A stretch of DNA of 64,000 nt from Bombyx mori. Taxonomy: Eukaryota > Arthropoda > Insecta > Lepidoptera > Bombycidae. Under the pieces are notes generated by a model. The model saw only the letters and a list, made by a program, of their open reading frames with translations. It was not told the origin of the DNA and made no database searches. Of the stretch, positions 42,858 to 54,316 are shown one piece after another. The position numbers and the translations under genes were made by a program. The DNA lies in contig NC_085133.1 in assembly GCF_030269925.1 (NCBI RefSeq), forward strand, positions 2,500,001 to 2,564,000, read 5' to 3'. Each line of letters starts with the position of its first letter. The first letter of the stretch is position 1.

Positions 42858-42915
42858 AGTATGGTATGTATATAGTAGTATGGTATGGTAATATAGTATG
42901 GTAATATATAGTATT
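42858..42915. repeat. TATGGTA-rich simple repeat
   Basis: Imperfect tandem AGTATGGTA and AATATAGT units. Confidence 0.7.
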
Positions 42916-43015
42916 TTCTAATTGAGATTTGCATGTTGAGCACGTTTTCGTTAACTGGGAATACGTTTAATTGTCTTTAAGTCACATATAGCCTTTATTA
43001 ATATTACATTAGTTC

Positions 43016-43233
43016 GCCGTGAAGCAGTAATGCGTTTCGGTTTGAAGGCTGGGGGCAGCTGTTTACTGTTGAAACTGACACTTAGAACTCATCTCGAGGT
43101 GGGTGGCGGCCATTGATTTACATAGCTCTCTGGTGGCGGCTTTTACGTTGCAGATGTCTATGGGCTCCGGTAGCCGCTTAACACCAGGTGGGCTGTAAGC
43201 TCGTCCACCTATCTAAGCAATAAAAAAAATTAG
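43016..43233 (+). mobile_element. Bm1-type SINE, 5'-truncated
   Basis: TCGCCGTGAAGCAGTAATGC to CACCTATCTAAGCAATAAAA, with a small internal duplication around 43099-43152 (GGTGGCGGC twice). Confidence 0.8.
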
Positions 43234-43331
43234 TTTCCCAGATGTTACGGATAAAAAATTCCAAATTGGATTCGTTACGATTATAGATGGATGTTATAAT
43301 ATACAGTTTGAGGTAATCTCATGCGCCATCT

Positions 43332-43537
43332 GTTTTTTTCCTACTCATTCTAGTAACCTCAAGGGGCTATTCCAGATTCGCCGAGCGAGTAGGTGAGCTC
43401 ACGGAGTTCTAACCTAAGGACCTTGCTAACACTAGCCCTAGCAAGAGCAGTGCTTCGCAGAGTCTACCACCGGATCGGAATCGCGACTCACTGAGAAGAC
43501 CCGGTGAGAAACTCAGTGGGCTGTGTCTGGGAGTTGA
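43332..43537 (-). mobile_element. Jockey-like LINE 3' UTR, subtype 1
   Basis: Poly-T and CTACTCATTCTAGTAACC, GAGTAGGTGAGCTCACGG, AACTCAGTGGGCTGTGTCTG. Confidence 0.7.
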
Positions 43538-43770
43538 AGTTTATACAACTGTACTTAAACAAACAAACCCGCACATGTAGATTTTATATTTGATTATTTT
43601 TTCTCGTTTCCAATAAAAACCCATTAATTACGGGCCTAAATCGTAAATCCATAATTTATGGGCTGTTTAGAAAAATGGCGCCAATCATTATCGTTGACGT
43701 CAAATTGTGACCTCGTCTCGGATTAGGAAAGATATATGAAATTTTAAACACACATGGTTTAAATTAAAAT

Positions 43771-43888
43771 TGTAGGTAGCGGCTTGGCTCCTGCCCCTGG
43801 CATTGCTGAAGTCCATGGGCGACGGTAGCCACTCACCATCAGGTGGGCCGTATGCTCGTCTGCCAACAAGGGCAATAAAAAAAAACAC
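43771..43888 (+). mobile_element. Family B LINE 3' end
   Basis: GTAGGTAGCGGCTTGGCTCC to GGGCAATAAAAAAAAA. Confidence 0.85.
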
Positions 43889-44416
43889 TATTACGTACCT
43901 ACGTCGCATGAAAATTATATAATATAATTAAGGTAATAATAGTATTTTTATCCTGGTCGGGTTATTAGGTCAAAGCACTTAATTATTGTTATGATATCGA
44001 TACTAGATGCGCTTGCTAGTTTTCAAGTTAATCAGACGTCTTGGACTCGCTCGTAAATTAGGTTGAATGACTTCATTTACATACACAGATACGGTTCAAG
44101 CCAATTCTATCTTCTATCTTCCAGCCTACCGATGTCCACTGTTGGACATAAGCCGCCCCCAGCAATTTAAAGCCAATTAAAGTGAAGCTAATACAAGTTA
44201 AAAACAAAGGTTATAAATAAGTATTAGGGTATTGAAATGTAGTTGATGCTTTTAGTTATTTTATTTCGTTGTAGCTTATATAGTTAGACTGATGATGTAT
44301 TTATTAAAATCAATTTGCTCAGAGAAGAATGTCATTTCTCAAGCGAAATACGTATTAATGTCTATTGAAGTAATAAAAAATATTTTAGTGTGTTTGGTAT
44401 GTATGTATTTATCTAT
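43889..44416. other. Unassigned stretch with a LINE word
   Basis: At 44122-44165 TACCGATGTCCACTGTTGGA then CATAAGCCGCCCC is the reverse complement of the common LINE ending EAYVQQWTSIG; otherwise nothing. Confidence 0.5.
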
Positions 44417-44530
44417 ATCAATCCCTCACTGCTGAGGAACGCGACCACATGTGAGGTTCTTCCACAGTGTTCGGTCATGGGTGGCATGGATTGCATGGTA
44501 CAGACTACCACCGATTATACCAGACTATAC
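44417..44530 (-). pseudogene. RTE-type LINE C-terminal fragment
   Basis: The minus strand reads IIGGSLYHAIHATHDRTLWK, then NLTC and a stop near 44417, matching GGSLYHVAHAAHDRILWRK at 31460-31700. Confidence 0.7.
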
Positions 44531-44550
44531 CTATTTTGGTCTGTACTTTG

Positions 44551-44655
44551 CTTGAAGGGTGGGGCAGCCGTTGGGTAGGTCTGAGACTTAGAAGTATGTT
44601 TTCAAGGTGGTGGCGACATTAATGTTATTGATGGCTATGTGAGATTGTCGTCTCA
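44551..44655 (+). mobile_element. Decayed Bm1-type SINE fragment
   Basis: TTGAAGGGTGGGGCAGCCG, GTTTTCAAGGTGGTGGCG. Confidence 0.55.
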
Positions 44656-45302
44656 TATAATCAATGAAAAATAAAATTATATAAAGTCGATCAAACGCTT
44701 AAGAGTTTTAATGAGAAGAGGTACTTTCTTGTTTGTCGAAAAGCGAATCAGATAACGGGACAATGGAAAAATCGGGCCTTAGGAAAAAAATTGTCGAATA
44801 CGTATTGAAGAAATATCCTTTTTGTTTTAAAACTTTAAATTATATAGCGAGGAACAGAGAATAGTTTAAAAGTACTACCTACTTACTCTTAAATACCAAT
44901 CATCCCTAGATTAAATTAGCTTGAACATTGTCACTATCATGACCGTTTTTGACTTCACAACGATTTAAAACAAGACAGGCATGCATTGATTCATGAAAAT
45001 ATTCAGTTCTAATTTTTTATTAATTGCTTAAGTGCGTGTTCATTTTTGTTATTTTATTATCAAAAATAGTACAACAAATGCTCGCTTCTTCTGATAAATT
45101 TAAGCATTTTCATTCTCTTCTATAATTTCATTCTAGACAGCTCCGACTTTACTGCCATCTATTATCGATCCATCGGACTAATTGTAAATTTATTGGCTGA
45201 CAACAGATGGCGTTACTAGTTCCCCGTTACATCATTCATGAGGGGTGCATTAATTATTTTTTTGTAATTTATGCCGTATTTTACTTACTATATTTGTTTT
45301 TA
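44656..45302. other. Unassigned AT-rich stretch
   Basis: Nothing recognised. Confidence 0.4.
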
Positions 45303-45730
45303 TTTATCTATACTAATATAATAGAGCTGAAGAGTTTGTTTGTTTGTTTGAACGCAATAATCTCAGGAACTCCTGGTCCGATTTGAAAATTCTTTCAGGA
45401 TCAAATAGCTCATTTATTGAGATACGCTATGTGCTATATAACATTACACTAAGATCAATATAAACGGACCACCAATAAAGAATGTTTCAAAATCGGGATA
45501 GTTTTCCCTTGTGAGAGCTTCCGCTGCGTGCGCTGCGGAAACGGTTAAAGTTTCGCTAAAATAATGTACCTACTATAATATGTAGAATTGTTCCCCTTCA
45601 ATATATTAAAAAAAAAGTCCGCGACAGCATATATAATGGCTCACTATAACGTTTTTTATGTTAACCAAATTTGTTCTAAAATAAAGCATTATTCGTGAAG
45701 GTGTTTTTATAAAGATGATATCAATGCCTA

Positions 45731-46173
45731 TCTATATATTAATACGTGAAGCAAAAACTTTGTATCCCTTTTTACGAAAATTGCGCGGACAGAGGAGTAT
45801 GAAATTTTCCACACTTATAGAGAATATAGAGAAGAAGTGCACAGTGCTAATATATTTTTTTAAATAATGCATAAAAGTTACATTAAATCAATAAAGAAAA
45901 CATTACACACACTACATACCATGTATTTGACGCACACACACGCATGCATACTATTTATTTTCAAACTTTTGTTCTTGACGTCTGTGGTCAAATTGAGAAT
46001 AGATTAAATATTGTTTGTCTTTGTTAATATTTTTTTGTGTGTTTATAGTGTAGTTTTTTATAGTGTCTTGGCAAAATTTGTCATTAAAGAAGTATAAAAT
46101 ACAATCATAATAGTGTACAAACTTACAATTCCAATTAATTATAGTCGAATTTCGACTACTGCGGGACCTCTAG
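45731..46173 (+). mobile_element. Non-autonomous Helitron
   Basis: TC at 45731 after A, hairpin GTCGAATTTCGAC, CTAG at 46170-46173 followed by T. 443 bp. Confidence 0.9.
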
Positions 46174-46229
46174 TCCAAATAAATACGTTATTCATTACAA
46201 CATTGTAACATCCAAACCACTTCAAGATA

Positions 46230-46449
46230 GGCTTTGACAATAATATATTTTTTTGGATTTCTCCAGGATCCCATCATCAGATCTTGATGATTACAGGACC
46301 ATTCGGGAAGTCTACACTTTCGAACAACAAAAAAAAAGAAAAAATAATTATCAGAATCGGTTAAAGCATTCTCGAGAAATTATTGAACATACATAGATAA
46401 AAAATTATGGTCGAATTGATAACTTCCTCTTTTAAAGTCTGTTAAAAAG
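46230..46449. repeat. Decayed relative of the 26977 MITE-like repeat
   Basis: ATTATCAGAATCGGTTAAAG, GTCGAATTGATAACTTCCTC and TTTTAAAGTCTGTTAAAAA match the right half of 26977-27311. Confidence 0.55.
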
Positions 46450-46746
46450 CGTGATTTTGGTACCTTAAATAGCTCCTCCGTTCTATTAATCAAACATATT
46501 TTCACTTTCTACGTAAATGAAGTGGGGCGTCAAATTTAGCGTTATGTCAAAGTAACTATTCCACAAGGACGAAATCGCGGGCAAAACCTAGTTTATTTAT
46601 AATAATGGAAGAGAACGTCCTGTAATAATACGTAGACGTTATACGCCTAATCAAAAAAATATAGTTTATTTCCTTGATTTAACTGTTAGTAACAAAATAC
46701 CTTCGAATGTTTAAGCAAAAAAATTCACGCAATTTTATAATAGTAC

Positions 46747-47065
46747 TAGTGGACCCGGCGAACTTTGTTCCGCCACACGGTTTGTTTCAAACACATCAAC
46801 CGATCAACTTCAAAATTCTACTATAATTAACCATATATTATATTACGTTTAGCTGTCAGTTGCGTTTTGCTATTCCATATCAGTTGCGTTTTGTTATACC
46901 ACGTTTTATGTCACGCCCCACGGGAACGTGATAAAAAGTATCCTATGTCCTTCTCCTGGGTCTAAGCTACCTCCTCACCAATTTTCAGCCGAATCAGTTC
47001 AGCCGTTCCAGAGTTATAAATAGTGTAACTAACACGACTTTCTTTTATATATATATATATATAGA
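46747..47065 (+). repeat. Repeat E relative
   Basis: AGTGGACCCGGCGAACTTTG, CCTATGTCCTTCTCCTGG, TTTTCAGCCGAATCAGTTCA, GCCGTTCCAGAGTTATAA, ending in (TA)n. Confidence 0.6.
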
Positions 47066-47084
47066 TTGTATAGTTTTTCATAAA

Positions 47085-47466
47085 TTACCTTTGGATAATG
47101 TAAACCTCGTTTTCGCGAACATACCTGAAACAATTAAAATTAACGTCAATATGTTGTAATATATCGAAATCCTCATTTTTATTGCAGAGATTCGACAGGA
47201 CTAGGCGCGGAGTTTCCCTGCGAGATTGAATAAAATGAGGAGATTTACAGATAGAGATATTATGATAACTGAGAGCCCGAATGATTGGGTGGTTGAAGTC
47301 ACACTGGGCGAGCACATTGCTCGTAGACCTGGCTGCTATACTCAAAGAATTCTCGAGACGACAACACATCCGAAGACGCAACGCGGGCGATCCGACGCCT
47401 ATTGAAGGTCAAAGGAATTTCGTGGATCTGGACAGCAAAGAGCTGGTCATTACGGCGAAAATTTAG
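47085..47466. other. GC-richer block with overlapping open frames
   Basis: Three frames are open. Minus (47085-47381) includes STSNVLAQCDFNHPIIRALS. Plus (47281-47466) includes IGWLKSHWASTLLVDLAAIL. Another plus frame reads SPNDWVVEVTLGEHIARRPG. Codon-like composition suggests an old coding fragment, possibly transposon-derived, but I recognise no family. Confidence 0.3.
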
Positions 47467-47554
47467 ATAGGGCTACTGATGAAGAATTCACCTTTTTATT
47501 TTTCTTTGTGCAATCATTATATTATAGTTATTTATGAAGAAATGCTATTATACC

Positions 47555-47996
47555 AGAAGTCGTCGAGGCCTAAAGGATAAGACGTCCGGCGCATTCGTGT
47601 TGAGCGATGCACCGGTGTTCGAATCCCGCAAGCGGGTTCCAATTTTTCTAATGAAATACGTACTCAACAAATGTTCACGATTGACTTCCACGGTGAAGGA
47701 ATAACATCGTGTAATAAAAATTCATATCCGCAAAATTATAATTTGCGTAATTACTGGTGGTAGGACCTCTTGTGAGTCCGCACGGGTAGGTACCACCATC
47801 CTGCCTATTTCTGCCGTGAAGCAGTAATGCGTTTCGGTTTGAAGGGTGGGGCAGTCGTTGTAACTGTATTGAGACCTTAGAACTGATATCTCAAGGTGGA
47901 GGGCGCATTTACGTTGTAAATGTCTATGGGCTCCAGTAACCACTTAACACCAGGTGGGCTGTGAGCTCATCTACCTATCTAAGCAATAAAAAAAAG
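47555..47996 (+). mobile_element. Full-length Bm1-type SINE with tRNA head
   Basis: Head AGAAGTCGTCGAGGCCTAAA (A box with one change), B box GTTCGAATCCC, linker AAATACGTACTCAACAAATG, body, and 3' end ATCTAAGCAATAAAAAAAA. About 442 bp. The most complete plus-strand copy in the window. Confidence 0.9.
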
Positions 47997-48154
47997 CAAG
48001 CCGTATTTAAGGTGAAAATGGATAAAAAAAATCATTTCATGTACATATCTACTATAATTATTATTTTCAATCTGTAACATCCCAAAATATTCTATTAATT
48101 TGTAAATGTTTCATGAACTAAAAATCGATTAATACAATGATTTCTATTGTTTAT

Positions 48155-48592
48155 TTTTATAACTTAGATGCATGGACGAGCTCCCAGCCCGCCTGGTGTT
48201 AAATGGACACCCGAGCCCTCACAACAGGTCCTACCACCAGTAATCACATAAATTAAATTTGTCGGGTTCAATTTTTACAACACGATGATATTCCTTCACC
48301 GTGGAAATCAATCGTGAACAATTGCTAAGTACGTATTTCATTAGAAAAGTTGGTACCCGCCAAGGAATTCGAACACCATTGCATCGCTCGATACGATTTT
48401 TTATTTATTTTATTGCTTAGGTGGGTGGACGAGCTCACGGCTCACCCGGTGTTTAGTGGTTACCGGAGCCCATGGACATCTATATCGTAAATGCAGCCAC
48501 CCACCTTGAGATACCGTAAATGCAGCCACCCATCTTGAGATATCAGTTTTAGAATGCACCGGACGTCTTATCCTTTAGGCAACGACGACTTA
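48155..48592 (-). mobile_element. Full-length Bm1-type SINE interrupted by another SINE
   Basis: The outer copy runs 48155-48396 and 48553-48592; the tRNA head is cut at CGATACGA/GAATGCACC by the inner SINE (48397-48552). The A box (TTGCCTAAAGG on minus) and B box are separated by about 200 bp instead of about 40, so internal Pol III promotion should be lost. A deletion of about 130 bp lies near 48215. Confidence 0.85.
48397..48552 (-). mobile_element. Bm1-type SINE 3' fragment nested in the SINE head
   Basis: TTTTATTGCTTAGGTGGGTG to GAGATATCAGTTTTA, with a tandem duplication of 29-31 bp (GTAAATGCAGCCACCCA twice, 48488-48546). Confidence 0.85.
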
Positions 48593-49868
48593 AATTTCTC
48601 TAGCAAATGCTTTTCTTAAATAATTCTGCGTTCACAATTAAAATCCGAACCCATAGTTTTTTTTTAAATACAAAAACCGTCGCACCAACGGCAAAATTTT
48701 ACCCCCCAAAGTATTCAACCTAAAAACCAGCATAGATAAAGATTCCCACAGTCTAAAACAGATTCGAATTTGCATAGAGTATCGAGTGATTAATTTTTTT
48801 TTTCGGGAAACTTTTTTATAAAATCCTCTCTCCCCATACACATTCTATTGAGCCGACACAATAAGATGCCATTAAAATAAAAGATTAAGCATCATCACTA
48901 ATTTGCATACCGTACTTGTGGGAAGCGCGATAAGGGATATTTCTTACGAAGACATTATTCAACGTATGCAAAACTATAGACAATACAGAATAGTTTTTTT
49001 TTTTTTTTTTAATACACTACGCACATCGCGGTTTTTGCGTCTGTTTGTTTTTTGGCGGCGTCTTCGCACGGTGACTCCTTACATAACTAGTTCCAACCCT
49101 TTGTAAATTCGCGAATTTTTACATAATTTAAAACACGTCTGTCTTTCCGAGTACGTGTGTTTGTATTCACTTTTATTTTAAGGATAGCCGAATGTATAAT
49201 TTGATGTATAATTTGATGCTAGGGTTTTTTTTTTTCTTTCTGCTCTTTTGTTCACGATCGGTATCCTCCTGTATCTTCGTGTGAATAATTAAACTCAACT
49301 TGTCCCTGTTTAATTTCATTGTGTGTCTAATTGAATACCGGTTTTGATGCGCAGTCTTAGTGGTGCCTACTGATTTTTTTTCACGGACTTTGTTTAGGGT
49401 ATAATTTTTTTTATTTATTATTAAGCAACGAACAATGAATCTGCTAGAATCCTGGAAGAAGTCGTGAGAACGTACGGTGCTTTTATTAATTGCGATCATT
49501 GTCTGAGGCAACCATTCGAACTAGTTTAGTTGAATTGTAATTTGAGGTATCCTTCAGAACCGTTATTCTTAAGTTTGTGTGATGAGAAAAAAAAAATACT
49601 ATACTTAAAAAAAACATTTTGTTATTCGACAAAAAGTTCGAAGAGATGTTTTAATAGTCAACGAAAGTCCTGAAGATATACAGCGAACTCTCATACAGTA
49701 AATACTGAAACTTCAATTTTATTTATTTCTAAACAAAAGCAAGCGCTTTGTAGAATCAATACGTATGAATTATATATACAGAACTAGGAAAATATTAGCA
49801 AGAAGTGAGGTAGGCTAAACAAAACTATGATATAATATAGTTTTGTTTTTTTTGCCTATCTAACCTCG
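48593..49868. other. 1.3-kb unassigned stretch
   Basis: AT-rich with long T runs (48989-49010, 49226-49239) and a short tandem GTATAATTTGAT (49193-49217). The 112-codon minus frame 49173-49511 is Lys-rich and unconvincing. Confidence 0.4.
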
Positions 49869-49979
49869 AGGTGGAGTGATGATCTGTGCAGGACTGGCAA
49901 GAGATGGATGAAAGAAGCCGAGGATCGGGTTCAGTGGCGAGCAATTGGAGATCCTATGTTCAGCAGTGGACTATTATAA
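49869..49979 (+). pseudogene. LINE polymerase C-terminal fragment
   Basis: Reads RWSDDLCRTGKRWMKEAEDR, then VQWRAIGDPMFSSGLL and stop at 49977. RWSDDL ... WMxxAxDRxxWRxxG is the conserved tail of RTE/jockey-type LINE polymerases. No A tail is visible; the jockey-like fragment at 49995 follows. Confidence 0.7.
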
Positions 49980-49994
49980 GCTGATGATGATGGT

Positions 49995-50213
49995 AAACCT
50001 CGAGGGATTATCCTTGCTTCATCGGACGTATAGGTGAGCTCACCGGCTCAGCCTGGCGACTTGCTAACACCAACCCTAGTAAGAGGAGTGCTTCGCGGAA
50101 TCTACCCCCGGGTCGGAATCGCGACTCACTGAGAAGATCCGGCGAAAAACTCAGTGGGCTGTGTCTATGGGTTAGTTTGCTCGTCGAACTCTTTGACGAG
50201 GACGGTGACCGGT
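49995..50213 (-). mobile_element. Jockey-like LINE 3' end, subtype 1
   Basis: TAGGTGAGCTCACCGGCTCA, GGGTCGGAATCGCGACTCAC, CTCAGTGGGCTGTGTCTATG, to GAGGACGGTGACCGG. Confidence 0.7.
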
Positions 50214-50331
50214 ATTGTTTACTGAATCACGTATCTACCATATGAGTACGTGTTCCATTATTTATCATACTAATTCAGTGATGACTGGGTCTAAGTGATT
50301 CAATAAGCATATTATTTTTAATAATTATTTC

Positions 50332-50482
50332 AGATCCGGCGAAAAACTCAGTGGACTGTTTCTATGAGTTAATTTACTCGTCGAACGCGACGAAGGGTTC
50401 GACGAGAATGATGACCGGTGCTTGGAGTACCGCAAAAGCACCGTTAGTGGATCGGGAGGATCAGAAGTGACGTGATTTGGAA
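50332..50482 (-). mobile_element. Second jockey-like fragment, overlapping content
   Basis: Starts in the middle of the family (AGATCCGGCGAAAAACTCAG) and extends into coding beyond GATGACCGGTGCTTGGAG. It repeats part of 49995-50213, so it is a separate copy or a partial duplication. Confidence 0.65.
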
Positions 50483-50617
50483 GATGGGTGTTTACCCTTT
50501 GATTCGTAGGGACGGGTATCTAACATAGTATTACAGTAAGAGACTAATATAGTAACTATAGTATCATATGGTATTTTAGTAAAAAAAAAATATTGCTTAT
50601 TGTTTTCGATGTTTTTT

Positions 50618-50862
50618 TATTGTTTTATTACTTAGATCGGTGGACGAGCTCACAGCCCACCTGGTGTTAAGTGGTTACTGGAGCCCATAGACATCTACGA
50701 CGTAAATTCGCCACCCACCTTGAGATATAAGTCCTAAGGTCTCAGTATAGTTACAAAGGCTGCCCCACCCTGCAAACCGAAACGCATTACTGCTTCACGG
50801 CGGAAATAGGCAGGGTGGTGGTACCTACCCGTGCGGACTCACAAGAAGTCTTACCACCAGTA
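50618..50862 (-). mobile_element. Bm1-type SINE, headless
   Basis: ACTTAGATCGGTGGACGAGC to GTCTTACCACCAGTA; well preserved. Confidence 0.85.
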
Positions 50863-51290
50863 AAATGATTTAAATACTTGACAGTTTTCGTGGTCGCGGA
50901 CGGCTAAAGTGTTTTACGTAGACATTTGAATATTTTCGACAAGTGTAATGGATATAAAAAATGTATTTCAAGAATATCAAATTACTTAGCAGCTCATTGA
51001 TCTATTGACGTTTGTCGCGCACGCGTCCATTGTATCGGCACGCCATTTACCGATTGTGATTTTCAATATTACAACCCTAATATGAAATGTATTGATGAAA
51101 TATAATATTTTTAAGGGTCGCCGTATATTTTTAGTAGAACGCAAGCGTGATTCGGAATTGAATAAAAAATTATGTTTAATCTAATTGACGCTTTGAATTT
51201 TGTAATGAAAGAATGTAAGACGCATTTTGACATAGTTCTCGTATCGGACACTAACAGTAAAACAAACTAAAATATAGTTACATCATAATA
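50863..51290. other. Unassigned AT-rich stretch
   Basis: Nothing recognised. Confidence 0.4.
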
Positions 51291-51709
51291 TCTATATATT
51301 AATACGTGAAACAAAAACTTTGTATCCCTTTTTACGAAAAATGCGCGGACGGAGGAGTATGAAATTTTCCGCACTTATAGAGAATATAGAGAAGAAGTGC
51401 ACAAAGCTAATATTTTTTTTTAATAATGCATAAAAGATACATTAAATCAATAAAGAAAACATTACACACACTACATACCATGTATTTGACGCACACACGC
51501 ATGCATACTATTTATTGTCAAACTTTTGTTCTTGACGTCTGTCGTCAAATTGAGAATAGATTATATATTATTTGTCTTTGTTAATATTTTTTATAGTGTA
51601 GTCTTGGCGAAATTTGTGATTATAGAAGTATAAAATACAATCATAATAGTGTACAAACTTACAATTTCAATTAATTATAGTCGAATTTCGACTACTACGG
51701 GACCTCTAG
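51291..51709 (+). mobile_element. Non-autonomous Helitron
   Basis: TC at 51291 after A, hairpin GTCGAATTTCGAC, CTAG at 51706-51709 followed by T. 419 bp. Confidence 0.9.
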
Positions 51710-51739
51710 TCTTAATTAAATTAATAATAGTGCCTTTTT

Positions 51740-51985
51740 TGCCGTGAAGCGGTAATGTAGGCAGACGAGCACACGGCCCACCTGATGGTGAGTGGTTACC
51801 GTCGCCCATGGACTTCAGCAATGCCAGGGGCAGAGCCAAGCCGCTGCCTACCGCTAAACCGCGTTTCGGTTTGAAAGGTGGGGAGCCGTTGTACTGTAAA
51901 AACTTAGACCTTAAAACTTACATCTCAAGGTGGGTGGCGGCATTTACGTTGTAGATGTCTATTGGCTCCGGTAGCCATTGAAATT
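51740..51985 (+). mobile_element. Bm1-type SINE interrupted by family B LINE tail
   Basis: GCCGTGAAGCGGTAATG (51740-51756) and GCGTTTCGGTTTGAAAGG (51861 on) are adjacent words of the SINE; a family B 3' end on the minus strand fills 51757-51855. Confidence 0.8.
51757..51855 (-). mobile_element. Family B LINE 3' fragment inside a SINE
   Basis: TAGGCAGACGAGCACACGGC to AAGCCGCTGCCTACCG, without the usual poly-T and TTGCCCT end. Confidence 0.8.
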
Positions 51986-52172
51986 TTTCGTCTTAAAATA
52001 AGTACCGATCCCAACGTATGACGTCATATGTGATTGATTATATGTTTCATAATATTATCACTATTACGACTGGACGAGCTGGCCAACTTATTTCAAGTGA
52101 TTCCCGAAGCCTATTTACATAATAACGTCGATGCCGTCATCCAATTTGAGACTTGACAAATGACATGACATT

Positions 52173-52535
52173 AGGGCAGCTGCTTCGCGAATGAATTTAC
52201 TACCGGATCGGAATCGCGACCCGCTGAGAAGATCCAGCGAGAAACTCAACGGGCTGATGTTTAGGTTAGGTTGCATCTCGAACTCTTGTTGTCGGTCTAG
52301 AGCTAAAGGGGTCTAATGCAAGGGTTATTGGATCTGACGGATCGGTGAGGACGTGTCTAGGGCGACGACGGTGACTGGCTCCTGCGTGATCAGGATTCGG
52401 GGAGTAGTCAGCAGCGGCAACGATAAGGCGATTATCATGACGCATAGCCTTATCGAAGTAGCGTTCCGACGCGGACTTTATGTGTTTGCGGATCAATATA
52501 ATTCGTCTTCTCGCATTAAAACTGTATAATCTCAA
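52173..52535 (-). mobile_element. Jockey-like LINE 3' end, subtype 2, with coding
   Basis: The minus frame (52535 to 52266) reads SASERYFDKAMRHDNRLIVA, then HVLTDPSDPITLALDP, homologous to the subtype 1 ORF2 C-terminus at 35582-35827, followed by the subtype 2 3' UTR to GCTTCGCGAATGAA. It is truncated at both ends. Confidence 0.75.
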
Positions 52536-53477
52536 AATTTACTAATTTTACAGGAGAGCGTTTTAAAGGTTTAACATGTAATATTTTTAATATTAATCAT
52601 ATTTGCAACATTTATTTTTCATTTTTTTACCAGTTACATTATCTGTCCTTTAAATTAAGATAAAAATTATATAATAATTTTGTTAATAGTAGTCAAAACA
52701 TAGGTAAATTAAAAAAAAAACTAAACTACGCTCTTTTGACAATATTTATAAAAAAAATACTGGTGATACCAAATGTTTTCGCATATTAACTCGATTTCGA
52801 ATATTTTTGGAAATTGTACACTTTTAATGCGAAAAGAGGAATTGTCTCCACTCAGGGGCTAGTTATTTTATTGCTCATAATATAAAAATTTTGCGTCTTT
52901 TTAATTAACGTATTGGCGATCAAAACTCACCTGACATTATTCCGTGCTAACCCTAAACAGCTGTCAACAAATCCCGATACATCAATGGGCCTATTCATTT
53001 ATACTTGAAGGGCAAAATCGTACAGTCCTATTATAAGATTATTGCGCATTGATCTATTGTTGGGGGCGCGAAGGGTTAAGTACTTCCTTGTTACCGGTTT
53101 TTCAGTTCATTGTGTGAAGGCAACGCTATTTTGTATCGTGGGATGCTATTGGATGTATTGATCGGATGAATTATGCTAATCTCCTTGTAATGGGCGTCGG
53201 TGATTTATAATTTTTAAAGGTCCTTATTTTCTTCCTCCAGCGTTGCTTCCGCATCGGAAACTTCATTTCTGAAGGTAATGTTTAGGTTTGAAGTAATTTC
53301 TCTGAACACTAGTTGTACAATTGTTATTCGCGCGACGGGAAAATATCTACCCGTTTCTAGCCCCATAGAAGATAAAGTACGGGGTGTCGGTGGCTTATTT
53401 TCTCAAGGCTGAAATTCTGCAGACAGATACCAATTCGTCTGTGGAAATGCGAACACAGCACATGATCACAAATTACT
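52536..53477. other. 0.9-kb unassigned stretch
   Basis: AT-rich, no recognised feature. Confidence 0.4.
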
Positions 53478-53610
53478 CTCAACGACGAAGGAATAACGTG
53501 ATGTCGGTCTGGCGCATTGTTGGCTCGCACGGATAGGCAGAACTATTCTGTCTATTTGCTGCCGCGAGGCGTGCCTGTTGCTGATTTCAAAGCCTGGAAC
53601 AGTTGTTACG
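53478..53610 (+). mobile_element. Strongly decayed Bm1-type SINE
   Basis: CAACGACGAAGGAATAACGT, GGCTCGCACGGATAGG, CTGTCTATTTGCTGCCG. Confidence 0.45.
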
Positions 53611-53756
53611 TAGCTCGCGGTATTCACGCACTAATTCGTATTCTAAATTAAGCTATACAAATAAATAAAATTTGAGCGTCTGTTTGTAATAGTAAAATAA
53701 ACACTTTTTACAAAATGCGTAAGTATGTATGCCACAGTAGGTACATATACCAAAAT

Positions 53757-53950
53757 ATTTTATTTTTTAGTTTTGTCTATCTGTTTGTTCCGGCTAATCT
53801 CTGGAACGGATGGACCGATTTTGGCCAGACTTTTATTGATAGGTAGCTGATGATATAAGGAGTAACTTAGGCTACTTTTTTTTAAACTAGCTTCGCTCCG
53901 CGGCGTCACCCGCGGTACGACAATAACGTCGCGGGACTCAGCTAGTAAAT
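53757..53950 (-). repeat. Repeat E relative
   Basis: GAACGGATGGACCGATTTTG, CTTAGGCTACTTTTTTT, CTAGCTTCGCTCCGCGGC and CACCCGCGG, the usual head of this class in reverse. Confidence 0.55.
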
Positions 53951-54316
53951 AATAATACATTTGTAAATTTGAAACATGCCTTCATCGTACTTAGCGTTTT
54001 GTGTTTCGTTTAAGTCGCATTAATGCTACTTAAGCTCGGAAATTTCAAACACAACGCCACCGAAATAACCCTCGGAACGGCTCAGCCGACGTGTGGTTCT
54101 GCAGACATGTTGATAGACTTCTCAACGTTGCCCGTGGACCGCAAGGAGCTTTGCGGTTCGCGGCGTCTTAGGAATGTTTGTATTCTTTACGTGTGTTGTT
54201 TACACGTCGCTTCTGGAAGCTGTGTGTGTTTATGACTCGGGAACCGTTTGCAGAACAATCTAAACGTCGATATTTCGATTACAAAAAAAAAAAACAATTA
54301 AGCCGACTCTATGTTT
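53951..54316. other. Unassigned stretch
   Basis: A 70-codon plus frame at 54023-54235 in a GC-richer patch shows no motif. Confidence 0.35.

Larger units (their letters stand above)
45303..46596 (-). repeat. Repeat E relative, interrupted by a Helitron
   Basis: It starts CTATACTAATATAATAGAGC and TGTTTGTTTGTTTGAACGC, with AGGAACTCCTGGTCCGATTT, and ends ACGAAATCGCGGGCAAAACC then TAGT, the usual two ends of this insect repeat class read in reverse. The Helitron 45731-46173 and a piece of the ACCGACTTCAAA-ended repeat (46230-46449) lie inside. Confidence 0.5.

Noticed and set aside
45120..45230. Inverted GCCATCTATTATCG / CAGATGGCG words as a MITE
   Set aside because: The matching arms are too short and lack a target duplication.
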